64,000 nucleotides of DNA from NCBI GenBank assembly GCA_025094145.1, contig JALLLS010000104.1, positions 21,001 to 85,000 on the forward strand, given 5' to 3'. The translations under genes and the position numbers were made by a program. Source of the stretch: Spinellus fusiger (taxonomy: Eukaryota > Mucoromycota > Mucoromycetes > Mucorales > Phycomycetaceae). The notes below the pieces were generated by a model that saw only the letters and a list, made by a program, of their open reading frames with translations, was not told where the DNA came from and searched no databases. Below, piece by piece: positions 1-12,769 of the stretch (the first letter of the stretch is position 1; each line of letters begins with the position of its first letter).

Positions 1-997
1 AACAATAACAACAAATTCTACATTCCTCAAACTATACACTTATATATTTCTGTTTATATATTGTTTAGACAAAACAGGTGCAATAAGATTAAGATCCAGG
101 CTGTAGGTTGGTCAGTTAAACAACACCTCAATAGTCTTGTCTACTTTTTTTTGTCAAATTGTTAGTATGTCTACTTTTATCATCCTCTTGAAGTAAATAT
201 TTTTCTCTGGAGTTTATTGATGCTAGTTGATGATACTCTGGAAAACATACCTCCTTCAAGATACTTGCATACTTCTTTTCATCTGTATTGCTATACATCA
301 CAAGAAGACTCCTGATACCTTTTCTAATAAATCACCTCACACTTGTATATCTCCACAACCCTACTGTCTCGTGCTCATCGTGTATTGGAAGAGAGGAACA
401 TTTTTGTCTTGTCTCTTGTCAGTAATGCTACCAGCATTTTCAGGAGCTTGACTCTAGATTTTCCAAACATGATAGAACTCCACTGCTCAATTGTGTCCAG
501 TAAAAGTAGTTTTCAGCCCGCCAAGACTTCTTCTCCTCATGGATCTTCTTTATGTAGTGGTTCTTTATTGAGTTATGAGTTCAGTGACCTTTTCTCTTCA
601 TAAACTTTTTTAATTGTGTCAAATGAGACTCTATTTGGTGTAGTTTAGCAAGATTAGTATACTTCTTGAAAGGATTCATCTGTAGTGACCAGTTGTTGGC
701 AATGTACAAGTCTGAGACTTGATTTTCTTTCCCTTGTCATTAGAGATATTTTCAGATGCATTGGTGGTTCCAATGAGAGAAAATATTAGAGAAAATGAGA
801 TAATAAGTATCAATAATGTGTGAATACTTACTAAGCAAAAGAGGTGCTTGTAATTTGAATGTGTAAAGACTATGGGTCTCTTTATTTATTAACTTGACTT
901 TATATCAGATAAAGTATTATTAGTTAAGCTAAATTCTAATGATTATGTTTGCTAATAAAGATAAGCTTGGAAAAGATTAGCTATAGGAAGAGTAAAC
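1..997. other. AT-rich stretch with no supported gene
   Basis: Two overlapping open frames of 74 and 86 codons lie between 227 and 603. They have low-complexity composition, no recognisable domain and no clear splice structure. I see nothing else that can be supported. Confidence 0.5.
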
Positions 998-1336
998 TTA
1001 TTTATCTTGCAAAATCAGTTGATTCTCCTCATGCTTAATTCTTCCACTGTCTGTAATGAATTGCGATTCAACGTGTGGGTCAGCTCCAATTTGGATTTCT
1101 TGGTTATTTTGGTTTTCTTTTATATCTCTTACAGATTCAGTAATTCCATCTTCCTTGAATTTCTTCAAGACCATGGAGACAGTCGTTTGGCCGATGTTTA
1201 TCAAGGCAGCAATCTTTTTTTGGGGGAGACCATTGACACTGTATTCATTTATAACTCTGTTACGTATATCTTCATCAACAATGATTCTTTTGTTAAAATG
1301 TTTATAGCTAATTCCATTAACGAAGAGCATATTCAT
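998..1336 (-). CDS. small helix-turn-helix protein, possibly transposon-derived
   Basis: A 112-codon frame starts at an ATG directly preceded by an in-frame TGA, so this start is plausible. Residues 20 to 65 have the pattern of a Tc1/paired-like helix-turn-helix: a basic stretch, the turn-like NGLPQKKIAALINIGQTTV, then a helix ending in KKFKEDG. The tail is charged and rich in N, Q and E. There is no catalytic domain. It could be the DNA-binding remnant of a transposase or a free-standing regulator. A decayed relative lies just upstream on the same strand (1381-1648). Confidence 0.4.
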   Translation of the reverse strand: MNMLFVNGISYKHFNKRIIVDEDIRNRVINEYSVNGLPQKKIAALINIGQTTVSMVLKKFKEDGITESVRDIKENQNNQEIQIGADPHVESQFITDSGRIKHEENQLILQDK

Positions 1337-1369
1337 TCAAGATTCTTTGAACAGTTGATCTACTAATGA

Positions 1370-1648
1370 CAATTTTGACAGCAATCTATCTTTGAAGAAG
1401 ACCATTGACATTGTATTCATTCAGAGATCTGCTACTTATATCTTCATCAATAATTTTTCTTTGGATACTAGGTCTATAGGTAATTCCCTTAATAAGATTT
1501 TGTTAATCTGTGCATGTTTGCTCATTAGCAGTTGTTTTTCAGTGGTAACTGTTTTCTCGGTGTTGACTTCTTTCTCAGTAGTTTCTATCTTCTCAACAGT
1601 AGTTATTTGTTCAGTGGTGGTTGCCTGTCCATTAGGTAAAGTAGACAT
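1370..1648 (-). pseudogene. decayed second copy of the helix-turn-helix ORF
   Basis: A short frame starts at ATG 1648 with a repetitive T/E-rich leader (TTEQITTVEKIETTEKE) and continues into KHAQINKIL. After one frame change the sequence reads as a relative of the ORF at 998-1336: GITYRPSIQRKIIDEDI against GISYKHFNKRIIVDEDI, then NEYNVNGLLQR followed by a stop. This looks like a tandem duplication in which the upstream copy is broken. An intron joining the two parts cannot be excluded, but I found no pair of splice sites that restores phase. Confidence 0.35.
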
Positions 1649-1659
1649 AAAGCAACAAA

Positions 1660-2936
1660 AGTAACACGTAATGCCTAATACCTAAACAAATTTAAATATA
1701 AACAAAACAAAACAAAACAAAACAAAACAAAAAATGCTATGCTTTGGACAAAATATTATTGGGAAATTAAAAGTGCTAGGATGTACACTGACTATTTATG
1801 ATTTTCACTGTATGGATGTTCTTCTTCCTTTAAATGATAGGGTAATCCAGTCATAACAACCCAATAGTAATATAGAGTACATTTAGTTGATTTTATGTAG
1901 AGAAACACTAGATATAGGTGGTTCCTATTGATTGATGAATGAACCCTTGTTATCCATTACTAAATGTCATTTTCAACTACACTGTTCTGTCTCTTATACT
2001 ACTTATCTTACTGTTCTAGTGGGTTTAGCGTGTTAAGATAGAGCCAAATGATGTGTTTAGCAAGAGAAATAAAGCAAGATGACTTACAGACACATTGAAA
2101 TGGAAGATTTATATAGGAACAGACTAAAAATCTACGCTAGATATACCCTTTATTTGTTTATTTACTTTTTGATCTATCACACTGAATCTGAAAGTACAAA
2201 GGATTCCACTGGGTCCAGTATAATATATATAAGAAGCACCCATATCGCTTATGACAAGGGGTGTCTAGTTTCGCTTGCTACATGGAAAAAATTCTCTTCT
2301 TCTCTTCTTCTCACTTTCTTCTGATGGTTTGTTGACAATCAATCAAGTCTTTTGTATAGCACTCTAGTCCATTTGGCATATTTACTGGGTTAACTACTTC
2401 CATAACCTTTCTTTTTCATTCCACTGTCTCTAAACGTGCTTGATCTCCCTTTACCATTCTTGTCTGTGAAAATGAAGACATGGTATAGTCTAGTGTACAT
2501 TATTTTGTTGTAAATGTGAAGGTTTTCCTCCCTTGAAACACATATAGAACAAGGGAGGGAAGCCCATCTATGGATTTACTGAGAAGCTATTACTGTATAA
2601 CTTGGATCTTTGTAGCATAGACAAAAATATGTATAAAAGTAGACCTAAAATTCATACAATAAATCTTTGAGAAATATATCCTTTAATTCAAACAAACACA
2701 CCTCTTGTTTTTTGGGTTTTCCAACAATTTTTGTACTTATTTCTATTTAATTCTGTTTTAATTTTCTGCAAGTGACCCATCCTCCACTATATTCTCCCCA
2801 GTCATGCCTCTCAGTACGACATGTGACTGTAAAGACACCTGATGAAAAGTGTCTTGGACAAAAGAAAAATGTAAAAAAGAAAAAGATAACTGCTTATCTA
2901 TTATGTAGTGAATCTTTATTATTATTATTATTATTA
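1660..2936. other. AT-rich intergenic region
   Basis: It contains an (AAAAC)n run near 1695-1731 and a (TTA)n run at 2918-2940. The open frames of 70 to 81 codons have no recognisable features. No gene is supported. Confidence 0.5.
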
Positions 2937-3554
2937 TTATTCATTAACGGAAGATGCTCCTTGATTAGAATACTTATTCAGTAGAGCTGCTCTACGATCT
3001 TCCCAATTCATAGAGGGTGTTTCTGGAGGCACTTCTAAATCCTTTGGATGATGATCATCAGATGTTCTCTTTGGATATATTCTTGCCAATCTTTTCCGAC
3101 CTTTAATTAATCTTTCAAAGAGTTTTGGTATTAAGGGTACTGATAATTCTCGATTGAAGCTAGGCACTGAGTTAATTGTAGACATTGAACTGGCAGTAGA
3201 TACTTCTTGTGGTGACTTATTCCATAGATAGTAGGTAGTAGAGCGACGCAAGTGCCCTGCACCCTTGAAGCTGGATGGTAACAAAGACTGTCTTTCTTGT
3301 TGTTGTTGTTGTTGTTGTTCATTGTATGGTTTTGAGTGGTATCTTTTATACCATAAATATAACACTAGTAGCATAACCACACCAGCAATACATACACCGA
3401 CTAACAGTGGTATAAGCACATCTAAACAAAGCCAGTAACTATATGAGTGTCTACTTCCAATAAACACACTCTTTCTGTCATAAAGGAATGAATGAGTTAT
3501 ATTGACTTGCCATTGAATTTCATAGAGAAAGAAAGAGAGAAAGAAAAAGTGCAA
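2937..3554 (-). CDS. single-pass membrane protein of unknown function (3' part, start uncertain)
   Basis: The frame covers about 200 codons and ends at TAA 2937-2939. A hydrophobic segment of about 24 residues (LIPLLVGVCIAGVVMLLVLY) is followed by the basic WYKRYHSK, which predicts one membrane span with a cytoplasmic C-terminal tail. The tail has a run of seven glutamines and a basic patch (RLIKGRKRLARIYPKR). The frame opens with TTG, not ATG, so the real 5' end is probably in an upstream exon that I could not place. No family is recognised. Confidence 0.5.
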   Translation of the reverse strand: MHFFFLSFFLYEIQWQVNITHSFLYDRKSVFIGSRHSYSYWLCLDVLIPLLVGVCIAGVVMLLVLYLWYKRYHSKPYNEQQQQQQQERQSLLPSSFKGAGHLRRSTTYYLWNKSPQEVSTASSMSTINSVPSFNRELSVPLIPKLFERLIKGRKRLARIYPKRTSDDHHPKDLEVPPETPSMNWEDRRAALLNKYSNQGASSVNE

Positions 3555-3689
3555 TAGAAATTAAAGGTTTTCAAGTGTCTTTCTTAATGGAAGTATTCTA
3601 CGCTTGGTGTGTGAATATAGTTTAAATGTGAGTGTTTTTTTTAACAGTAATTAAGCCACTTCTCAGTCCAGTGTTAATATTAGTATTCT

Positions 3690-3842
3690 TATCTTACTCT
3701 AATAATAACCTATGAATATCCTAATAATACTCTAATAATACTCTAATAATACCCTATGAATATCCTAATAATACCCTATGAATACTCTAATAATAACCTA
3801 TGAATACTCTAATAATAACCTATGAATACTCTAATAATACCA
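3690..3842. repeat. degenerate tandem repeat
   Basis: Units such as AATACTCTAATAATA and ACCTATGAATA recur with small changes. This is a simple-sequence block on the 5' side of the minus-strand membrane-protein frame. Confidence 0.75.
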
Positions 3843-3978
3843 CACAAATTCTCACCCTCTCTTTTCCCCTGCTTCCCCTCCTCCTTGTCTCCTGTAGGCC
3901 AAAAATAGTCTCTCTTTCTTACTTGGGCTATTGAACCACCACAAACACTCTTTTCTTCTATTAATATACCTATGACTA

Positions 3979-4239
3979 TTAATACATTAATACATAAAAT
4001 ACACTTGCACTGATCGTCTTTCCTGATCGATGCTGACCAATTATTTTCTTAATGGATTCTAGTTCACTGACATAACCAGCATCAGAACATAATAAACAAG
4101 TCACACTCATCGATGAGAAAGGTAATTTTACACCCCTTCTCCTTTTAAATCCCCACGTGGATAGGGCAAAGTAAATCTTTGCCTGCTTCTTCCTCTTCTT
4201 TTTACTTTCTACTTTTTTCCCTTTTTCCTCTTTCTTCAT
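3979..4239 (-). CDS. possible exon, unknown protein
   Basis: The frame has 86 codons. Its first 30 residues are a lysine/glutamate-rich low-complexity run. From the internal ATG at about 4110 the sequence looks protein-like (MSVTCLLCSDAGYVSELES, then IKKIIGQHRSGKT). It lies divergently just upstream of the AP180 start. It may be a short gene or the first exon of the minus-strand gene at 2937-3554. No family is recognised. Confidence 0.25.
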   Translation of the reverse strand: MKKEEKGKKVESKKKRKKQAKIYFALSTWGFKRRRGVKLPFSSMSVTCLLCSDAGYVSELESIKKIIGQHRSGKTISASVFYVLMY

Positions 4240-4253
4240 TTATATAAGCTAGT

Positions 4254-5625
4254 ATGGAAATTGCAGTGAGAAAAGCAACTCGACTGGATTATCAGCCGCC
4301 CAAGCAGAAGCATTTGTCAAGTAAATGAATGAGCTTTGTAGTCGCTTTTTAACTGACGGGTCTGTGTAGCCTTGGTGGCTCTGTCTTTTCAGAATCCAGC
4401 GTTGATTGCAGATATGATGGATTTGCTAGAGAGGAGACTACGAGAGAATTCATGGATTGTAAGAAGGCTCTTTGTCTCTATGCATTTGGGCAGTCGTGTG
4501 ACTTTTTCTTATTGTATTGTGTACTGTGTGTTGTGTAGACTGTGTTCAAGGTGCTGATTATCACTCATGCTCTTATGCGAGATGGAAATAACGAACGTGT
4601 AATGGATTACATGTGTAAACATCCTTCTGCCCTGGATACCTCTCGATTGAGAGAAAAGTCATCGGGAGTGATTCAAATACAACATATTTATGTGTATACT
4701 GCCTACCTTGCACAAAAAGTAAACATCTATCGAGAGCTCCGCTATGACTATGTGCAAGAAGCACGCAGCAACAAGCCAGGCCGCCTGAAGCAATTGTCAG
4801 TGGCCAATGGATTGCTGAGGGAGATTGTGGCTCTTCAGAAGCAATTGGCATCTTTGTTAAAGTGCAAGGTAAGTCCTAGTGAGTGTAGAATCCTCTTACT
4901 CACCTGCTCGATTGTGCATATGAACAGTTTCATTTGGAAGATGCAGACAATAACATCAGTCTTTATGCCACTCGGTTCTTGGTGGAGGATCTTCTTGTGT
5001 TGTTCCAGGTAGTGAACGAAGGTGTGGTGAATCTGCTAGGTAGGTATTGGTCTATCAGAAAGTATGTGTACTTACACAGCAGAGCATTATTTTACTATGA
5101 GCAAGGTGGATGCCAAAGCATCATTGGACATTTACAAGCGATTCTCAAGGCAGGTAGAGGAAATTGTGGAATTTCTTAATAGGGCTCGGCATTTGGAGAG
5201 TGAATTGCAAATGTCCATTCCTGTTATTCAACATGTAAGTAGTTTCTACAATGCAAGAGCAAGGATTGACTCTGGATAGGCTCCTTTATCATTGGTAACA
5301 GCATTAGAAGAACATCTAAGAGATTCAGAAAAGGCAATAGTATCAACGGTAGCAATAGCCAATCCACAAGAGGATCAGAAAAAGGGTGAGTGTTTTATCT
5401 ATATTCTCCTTTTCCACCCCTTCTTTCATTGACTCAAGAAGGTCATATTGCAGGACCAGTAACAGTAGTGAAATCAACATCTACCCCATTATTATCCCAA
5501 GAACCCTTGGATCTGTTTACGAGTCTTCAAGATGAAAAGGCAATTGTATATTACTCGCCCAACAACAACAACCCACGGTCATTTTCTGCTACTGGAACAC
5601 AAGGAAGTTATTCAGTAATGAGTGC

Positions 5626-5693
<68 letters not shown>

Positions 5694-6316
5694 ACCACAC
5701 GACAGTTCCTTCTTCACTTTCATCAGGACAGCTCACTATGAGTCCCAGTCAATATAATCCATTTCGATCCAATACCACAGTGCTTTCATCCAATGCTATA
5801 TCAGGAGGATCCATGCCTACAGTGAATAGTCCTAACCCCTTTCGCTCTCATACTTTACCTACTCACTTGAGTCAGACAAATATACCTGTGTCCATGTCAG
5901 TACCTGTGGGGCTATCTAATCCATCATTTGGTGGTATGCCCATGTCAGGATCAGGACAGTACCAAGGCATACAGACACAGATAGCAGGTCTGCCTACATC
6001 ACATACAAGTCCTATCAACTCTATCAACCACAATAACATCAATTCTGTTCATCCCATCAGTTCTATTAGCCATAGTATGATACCTTCAGTACAGCAGGGG
6101 TCTAGTAATACATCCACACATTCAATGAATCCATTTGCTGCTGTATCTCACCTGCCTCAAGGAATTGTAGTAGTACCGCCCTTTAATCCATTTTCTGCAT
6201 CTGTTCAGCCCCTACAGCAATCACCACAGGTACAGCAACAGCAGCAGCAGCAATTACATCATCAACAACAGCAACTTACTCCTATGAATGCAACTTCATG
6301 GGGATCCACATTTTAA
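4254..6316 (+). CDS. AP180: AP180/YAP1801-type clathrin adaptor (ANTH domain)
   Basis: Endocytic adaptor that binds PtdIns(4,5)P2 and clathrin at the plasma membrane. Seven exons close in phase: 4254-4320, 4370-4458, 4539-4868, 4928-5039, 5083-5234, 5280-5385 and 5454-6316, giving about 572 residues. The start MEIAVRKATRLDYQPPKQKH matches the ANTH N-terminus, including its phosphoinositide-binding lysines, and exon 3 (TVFKVLIITHALMRDGN) continues the domain to about residue 280. The C-terminal third is disordered, with 21 glutamines coded by CAA then CAG (5627-5689). It also carries four NPF motifs (near 5757, 5834, 6128 and 6185), the known ligands of EH-domain proteins such as Pan1 and Ede1. 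This combination is typical of fungal AP180. Confidence 0.93.
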
Positions 6317-8880
6317 CATTGTCACTACTACTACTACTACCATTGCTATTACTACTATCACTATTGCTTTACTACTCATGCCTTTTATTTCTTCCAAGAA
6401 AAGAAACAAAAAACAAGAGTTTTGTTTTTTTCTTTTGCTTTTTTCTAATTTATTGTGTATGTGTGTATGTGTGTGTGTGTGTGCTTGTGTGTGAATAAAC
6501 AAACAGACCTTGAATGGCATGCGTAAAATGCACGAACACTGTCTAATGCACGGGCCATGTTGATTATTATTTTGAGGCTAGTTTAGTACGACATGTCGAT
6601 ACAAGGTGTCTTTTTTTGTGTTCACTACCAAGCCTGTTCATGCTACACTATAGACATTTGTCAATGCGTTCTATTGAAATGGAGAAACAACCCTTAGGTA
6701 TGACATGCCGCCTAGCAACAGTGTAAGAACAAGTGTGGTGTTTGGATAAATTTCAGAAGAAAGGTTCTATTGGGTCTTGTAGAAAGAGTCATAAACTGCA
6801 GTAAATAGTAACTTGTGAGAATAGCAATCGATAAAGATAATAATGTTCGTACATTTGAAGAGTGTGTTGGTGTTAATGCCAGTGTTAATGCTAGTACTAA
6901 CATCAGTGCCAATATCAGTACTAGTGTTATCATAAGTGCCAGTACTAATATAAGCACTGATGCCTCACTTTTATTTTTCATACTTTCCCCTTTCTTTTTC
7001 TTATTTTTCTTATTATAAATATCTTATTGTTATTCTATCACATCTTTATTCTATTATTGTTTTCTCATTCTCTCATTCTTTATTTTGTAGTGTATAGGTC
7101 CAATCACTTTACTCTTTCTTGCCTTTTCCTCATTCTCATAATAGTAGTACGAATGCAGTGTCTCTTACTGTAGGATTTGAGTCACTCAAGATGTCGTTGC
7201 ATTATTAGGGAACAATTACAAATATCCTCTAATGTTATGGATACAGAAATGTATTTCTTAATGAGCATATGACCTTTAGTCATTGGTGCTTTGGCCAATC
7301 TTTGTCTTGACATGAGCACATGAGGTAGAATTCAGTGATGTTGCACTGCTAAACTCTTCTTTGGTTTTGTATCCTTCTGGTTTGTAACTATATCTATATT
7401 TGTTTTTTTTTCATTTTTGCCTTTTATTACTCTTTTTTCTTCTTCTGTATTTCTCTTACTTTCCTACTTTCTTACTTGTCTTATCTTTCTATCTCTTTTC
7501 TGCCACCTCTCTCTTTGTCACTGTACTGTTATTTTACGTGTAGGTGGGAAGACTGTCTCCTTTCAGGGAGTAGGAAACTCGTGGCGCCACTAGAAAAAGC
7601 GCTGGTTCACGTTGGAGAAAAGGGTTCTAAACAACAAGTGTACTACTTGAAAATACAAATGGCATATCATTGAGTGAACACAAGGTATCTTTTTTTGTGG
7701 CCTTATCAGAAGAAAGACTTCTCTTTTCATTTTTTGATAACAGGCCCTTTTTTTTATTATTATTATTATTTCTCGGCTCACTACTACCTCACCACCTCAC
7801 CACTCTATACCTTCACATCCTCATCACTTCACACTTTAGCTATTTTAGCTTTTTTTTTTTAAAAAAAAACTTTCTTGGTTTGCTTGGTTTTTTGTAGTGA
7901 TGATGTAAGATAGATATATCTCTTTTTGTTTCACTACAGTTTATAGGCTGCATTGTTTCACATATTAACTCATGCTTTCATCTAATGTTTACAAGTTGAG
8001 TCATTCATATGCAAAAGGAGGGAAGAAATGAGGGACATAGGAAACATTGTTTGGTGGAAAAGGTGTCCAATAGACGACCTTCCCGCTCATTATTCTATCT
8101 CAAGGATAAACAGGATTTTCAATTCATATCATCTTTTATTGGATAAATATCCAGTGAATTGGATTGATGAATGAGAGAATATGTCTACAAAACAAAGGTT
8201 GTTTTCATGGAATAGTACAGGAAGAAATATGTCTATTCTCTTCACACTATGGCCTTTACATATATATTTATACATATTACTAAATCACTATCATTGTTCT
8301 ATTATTTTACACACAAAAAGTATTATTTATTTATTTTCCTTCAACTTTTTAATTAATTAATTAATAATATAAACCCGCCCATAACTGCTACTTTATTGTA
8401 CACAGTGGCATGCTCCATTATGGTATAGAGAGGATGAGTGATGTAAACACAATGCTTGAGTATAGGAATAGTCATGTCCAATAAGTGTTAGTGATTTGTT
8501 CTCTTTTATAATTCATGGTCAGATAACTCCAAGAGAAAGTTAAAAAAAAATGGGGTTAGAAAAAGACAAGTGTTTGTTTTCTACTTTTTTATACTAGAAG
8601 TGGGTGTTTTGGCCTCTATTTACAAGATAATGGCTGTATGTTTATCATGTTTTGTTCTTATTAGAATAGGATGTTATTGTTTTTCAATGAATCAATTGCC
8701 AATACATCTAGTCATGGCAGTAATAATATACTTTGTAGAAACACAAACACAAACAAATAACTCCATTCAGTATCAGTTGAACGCTTCTCTCTACATCTAT
8801 AGCCTTTTTCTGCCTTTCCAAGAGTCCGCATCGGATAGAGTATAGATTGAACTTTGATCTACCCAAGCAAGGTATATCTT
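6317..8880. other. intergenic region with simple repeats
   Basis: It holds a (TAC)n-like block near 6325-6375, a (TG)n block at 6457-6492 that also contains the probable polyadenylation context of the AP180 gene, and a serine/asparagine-coding low-complexity stretch at 6860-6965. No gene could be supported on either strand. Confidence 0.5.
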
Positions 8881-8899
8881 CTCAAGTATATAATTTTGG

Positions 8900-9155
8900 G
8901 CTGACACTGACATTGACATTGACATTGACATTGACACAAATAAACACTGAAGTTTCTATTGGTACTGATACTTAATATTTAATATTTAATACTTAATACT
9001 CAATACTGATACTGATACTTAATACTTAATACTCAATACTGATACTGATACTGATAATACTAAATACTCAATACTAATACTAATACTAATACTAATACTA
9101 ATACTAATACTAATACTAATACTAATACTAATACTAATACTAATACTAATACTAC
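8900..9155. repeat. (ATTGAC)n and (AATACT)n minisatellite
   Basis: ATTGAC units at about 8905-8935 are followed by AATACT/GATACT variants, with an almost perfect (AATACT)n run at about 9060-9153. All reading frames are low complexity, so it is not coding. Confidence 0.9.
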
Positions 9156-10587
9156 TGCATAGACAAACACCCCACAGACCTATTTTCCTTCATTTCCCGC
9201 CATCTCCGCCACCTTTTTTTGTCTTTTTACATTTTCCTAGTCCTAGGCTCCATCTGAACCGCCCTTTACAAAAAAAAACTCTAAAGATACAGTGTTACGT
9301 TACTCGCTCGCTCATCGACGTATACAGATTCACACCATGTGAGATGGACACACTTCTCGTTGTAACGGGATCTGTGTCTTTCTGAGTTGAAAAAGAAAAA
9401 CTCATTGGAGACTCATCTTGCTCGATCAGTCTCCTTTTCATGATCTGTTTATTTCCATTTTCTTTTTTATAGATATATTGATATAGATATAAATATATCT
9501 ATAAAAATAAATAAAGAAAAAACCTGCTCATTAGAGATATCATTTCTTTTGATATTTCTTTTTATTCTCTATTAAAAAAAAGTCAAGTAAGAAACAGTAA
9601 AAGATGAGATGAGATAAAAGTGGGGGCCAGGCAGGGGGTGATTTCCAAGTTGACACTTCAAATGGACAAGTTTTTCTCCATTTGATTTTGATTTTTTTTT
9701 TCATTGAGCGACTTCTCCAACAGTGTACAAAGAGTGGAGTCCATGTAAAAAATGTGTGCAGCCTGTCATTAAAATAAACACACACACCACACACCTAAAC
9801 ACACACACACACATATATTCATACATACATACATACATATATTTATATCTACACATTTAGTTTTCTGGGGCTAGACAGAGGATTTAACACCAGTAACAAA
9901 AAAGATAGACATTGTACAAGTCAACAAGGAATAAGAGAAGAAAAAAAAAGGGGGGGGGTAATTCAACAACGCGTCTTTTTTTTTTTTTAATATTATTGCA
10001 CAAGGGAATAGACATTGTTCTTCCACCTAATACAGTGCAATTCAATTGAATACAGTAGGATAAAATGCACTAGAGTAAAATAGAACACATTAGAACACAT
10101 TAGAATTGAAAAAACAAAAACAAAAACAATACAATGCAAGCAATGCAATGCAATAGAGTAAAATAAGATACAATAGAGTAGAAAAAGATACAATACAATA
10201 CAATACAATAAGAATGGAACAGAGTATAATAGTTTGTATTTTAATGAAATATAGTAGAATAGAATGTAATAAGCCAAGAGAGAATGAGAATGAGAAAAGG
10301 GCTATTCTCTTTCCATGGAAAATAACAAAAAAAAGCATAGCAGAAACCCATAGTAATATTATTATTTTCTTAAATTCAAGGCATAAGGACTATGGTGTGT
10401 ACTTTTTTAGTCAATAGAGTGGGTGGGTGAGTACGCGCGTGGGGGTGTGTTTTTGTTATATAAATTCATGTTACAAAAAAAAAGGGGGAGGGAGGAAGGG
10501 ATTCTTTAAAATAGAATAAGGTAGAAGATGAAAAATGATATAAAAGATAAAGAGTTCAGGAATGAGTGACCAAGAAAGGACATTAGT
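9156..10587. other. intergenic region downstream of the HSF-type gene
   Basis: It contains short hairpins near 9380-9434, a (CA)n/(CATA)n tract at 9790-9842 and many ACAATA/AATAG microsatellite units at 10030-10260. Long open frames here come only from the repeats. No gene is supported. Confidence 0.5.
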
Positions 10588-12769
10588 TCATGTGATGCAT
10601 ACAGGGTAGGTATTAGAATCATAGGCCACTTGTTGTAAAGAAGTGCTGGCCATGAGTGGGGTGGATAAAGAGGGGTTGTTGTTGCTGTTGTTGTAGTGAG
10701 CCCAGCTGGGTGGTGCTTGGGGTTGTGGGTTAGAGTGCTGTAAATGTGGGTGCTGTAGGTGTGGGTGTGGGTGTGTGGGCTGTTGTTGTGAAGGTGGCGA
10801 GGACTGTGGGTCTGAACACTCGGCCAATGGATGCTCAACAGTCGATGGAGGGAGGTAAAGGTCATATTCCAATGATGCACGGGGAGAAAGAGGAGAAGAC
10901 AGGGGAAATGCAGGAGAGAAGACAGGGTGTGGGGGGCGTGTAGGTGTTGTAGGTGTTGATACAAAATTGTCGCGTAATAGTGGGCCGCTTTCTCCACCAA
11001 AGGAGGAGGAAGGGTAAAACTCATTCTTTACTCTCCCCACAGGTGCTGGGTCGGTAGTCTTGGGACGCTGCATTAGGTTATAGACGGGATACGCAGGCTG
11101 GAAGGGAAATGCCATAGGTGAAGAGTCGAGTTCCATTCGTTGATTTTGTATGGACTCAAGTTCCTGGATTCTATGCCGCTGTTCCTCCAACTGGAGAGCA
11201 GCCTTCTGCATTTGGTGATTAAACACTGCCTGCATTTTGGCACATGTTTGTTTCATCTGAACAAGCTGCATACACAGCTCCTGTTCACGCATCATTCCTT
11301 GCTTTTCAACAGTATAAGAGTATTGAGGGGGATGAGGTGATGGTGTCTGTTGGTGCTGTTGGTGCTGCTGGTGCTGTTGGTGCACTGCCACTAGATCCAG
11401 TGAGTTGCAATGGGTCATGTCACTGCCCTGTCCTCTGCTCAGATGATGTTCTCCGGGAGATGTGAGTGATAATGATGAAGAGGAAGACGCTGTTGGCGGC
11501 GAGGAAGGAGGAAGAGGGGGTGGTGGGGCAATGAGAGAGGAGTAATATGCCGATTTCTCTGTCAGATCCAGTGGTGCTGGTGAAGTATGGGCGGACTCTG
11601 TGGCCTCTTGTTTGCAGGAGGGCCTTGAGGTGGTAACAGACACAGAAGAAGACAGACAGCCTTCGTCATTGCTCTGACTGTTGATGTCTTCATTCTCAGA
11701 ATCCTCACCCGAGCCAACATTGACAATGGTCTCTGGGTCTTCCTGCTTGACTCTTTTTCGGCGAGAGTAGCGGGTAGGCTTACGTCGGATCAAATGAAAC
11801 AAATCACTGCGACCGGGTTGGAAGTAAGGATGGTGCCACCGACACTTTTCTTTGACTTTTGTGTCTTTTGACTTTCTTGCATCGGTATCGCGTTGAAACC
11901 CGTAAATCTATTGCATTCAATTTAGTAAAATAAAGAGAGATGTCCTAAAGATGGAAATTACATTTAATTGGCGGACAAAGGATGCGAATTTGCAGTGCTT
12001 GAATAAGCGAGGAAGGACAATTTGGGTGAATTCTAGAAGAATAAAAGAATAGAAAATGAGTATGAATAAAGTGCAAGTGTAAAAGATAAGGAGAAATAAG
12101 GAAAATAGGGAAATAAAATGGTAATTTGCTATGGATCGTAAAATAGAAATAAAGAGAGTAGAATCTAGATTAGCAGAAATCAATATTTACTTGGTATACA
12201 GTCAATAATAAACATGTCTTTGCCGTCATGTGTGCACCATCGTACGTATTTGTGCTCATTTTCTGGTTCTTGTAAACTCCTTTATAATTATAGCAATTGT
12301 CACAGTAATAGTAGAGATGGTGGTGATAGAGATGGTGGTGGTGGTGGTGGTGATAGAGATGGTGATAGTAATAGTAATAGTAATCATTGTAATTGTAGTA
12401 ATCGTAATCATCAGCAAAAGATTAATATAACCCACCATAGAGACACATCACCACTTACTGATAAAGCTTGGAGACAAATCCTGCCACGCCTCTTTCAGAA
12501 TGATTCTCTATACAGTCTATTTCTTGTGCCGTGAATGAATGGCTCATTGGATGAGAAGAAAGATCCCACTGCTCTTGGTTGGCTCGTTGGATAATGGCTG
12601 ACATGGATCGACCCATGGTGTGATCATAGTCTTCTTCCATGCCAAATGTGTTGTTGAGAGAAGAGGTGGGTGATTGGATGGGGTCTATGTCTTCTATGCC
12701 TGGAGAATGGAAGGCGTGCATTGGGAAGTGGGGCTGTAGAATGTGTTGCCGAAAGTGGAGTGGATCCAT
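10588..12769 (-). CDS. HSF-type heat shock transcription factor
   Basis: Nuclear sequence-specific transcription factor. Four exons close in phase (12769-12459, 12276-12191, 12032-11962, 11907-10588), giving about 595 residues. The HSF DNA-binding domain spans all four exons at about residues 95-200: FVSKLY, then KYVRWCTHDGKDMFI, then the recognition-helix region FKHCKFASFVRQLN, IYGFQRDTDARK and CRWHHPYFQPGRSDLFHLIR. A coiled-coil-like stretch rich in M and Q (about residues 330-380 by translation) lies far from the DNA-binding domain. The rest is proline-, serine- and glutamine-rich with acidic patches. The second exon uses a weak acceptor (GGAG), chosen because it alone keeps phase. Which HSF paralogue this is cannot be settled here. 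Confidence 0.9.

Noticed and set aside
6815..7018. Plus-strand frame with S/N/T repeats
   Set aside because: Entirely a minisatellite product (GCCAGTGTTAAT-type units), with no start context and no splice partners.
12214..12534. Frames inside HSF intron 1
   Set aside because: They come from a GGTGAT repeat within the intron. The flanking exons join in phase without them.
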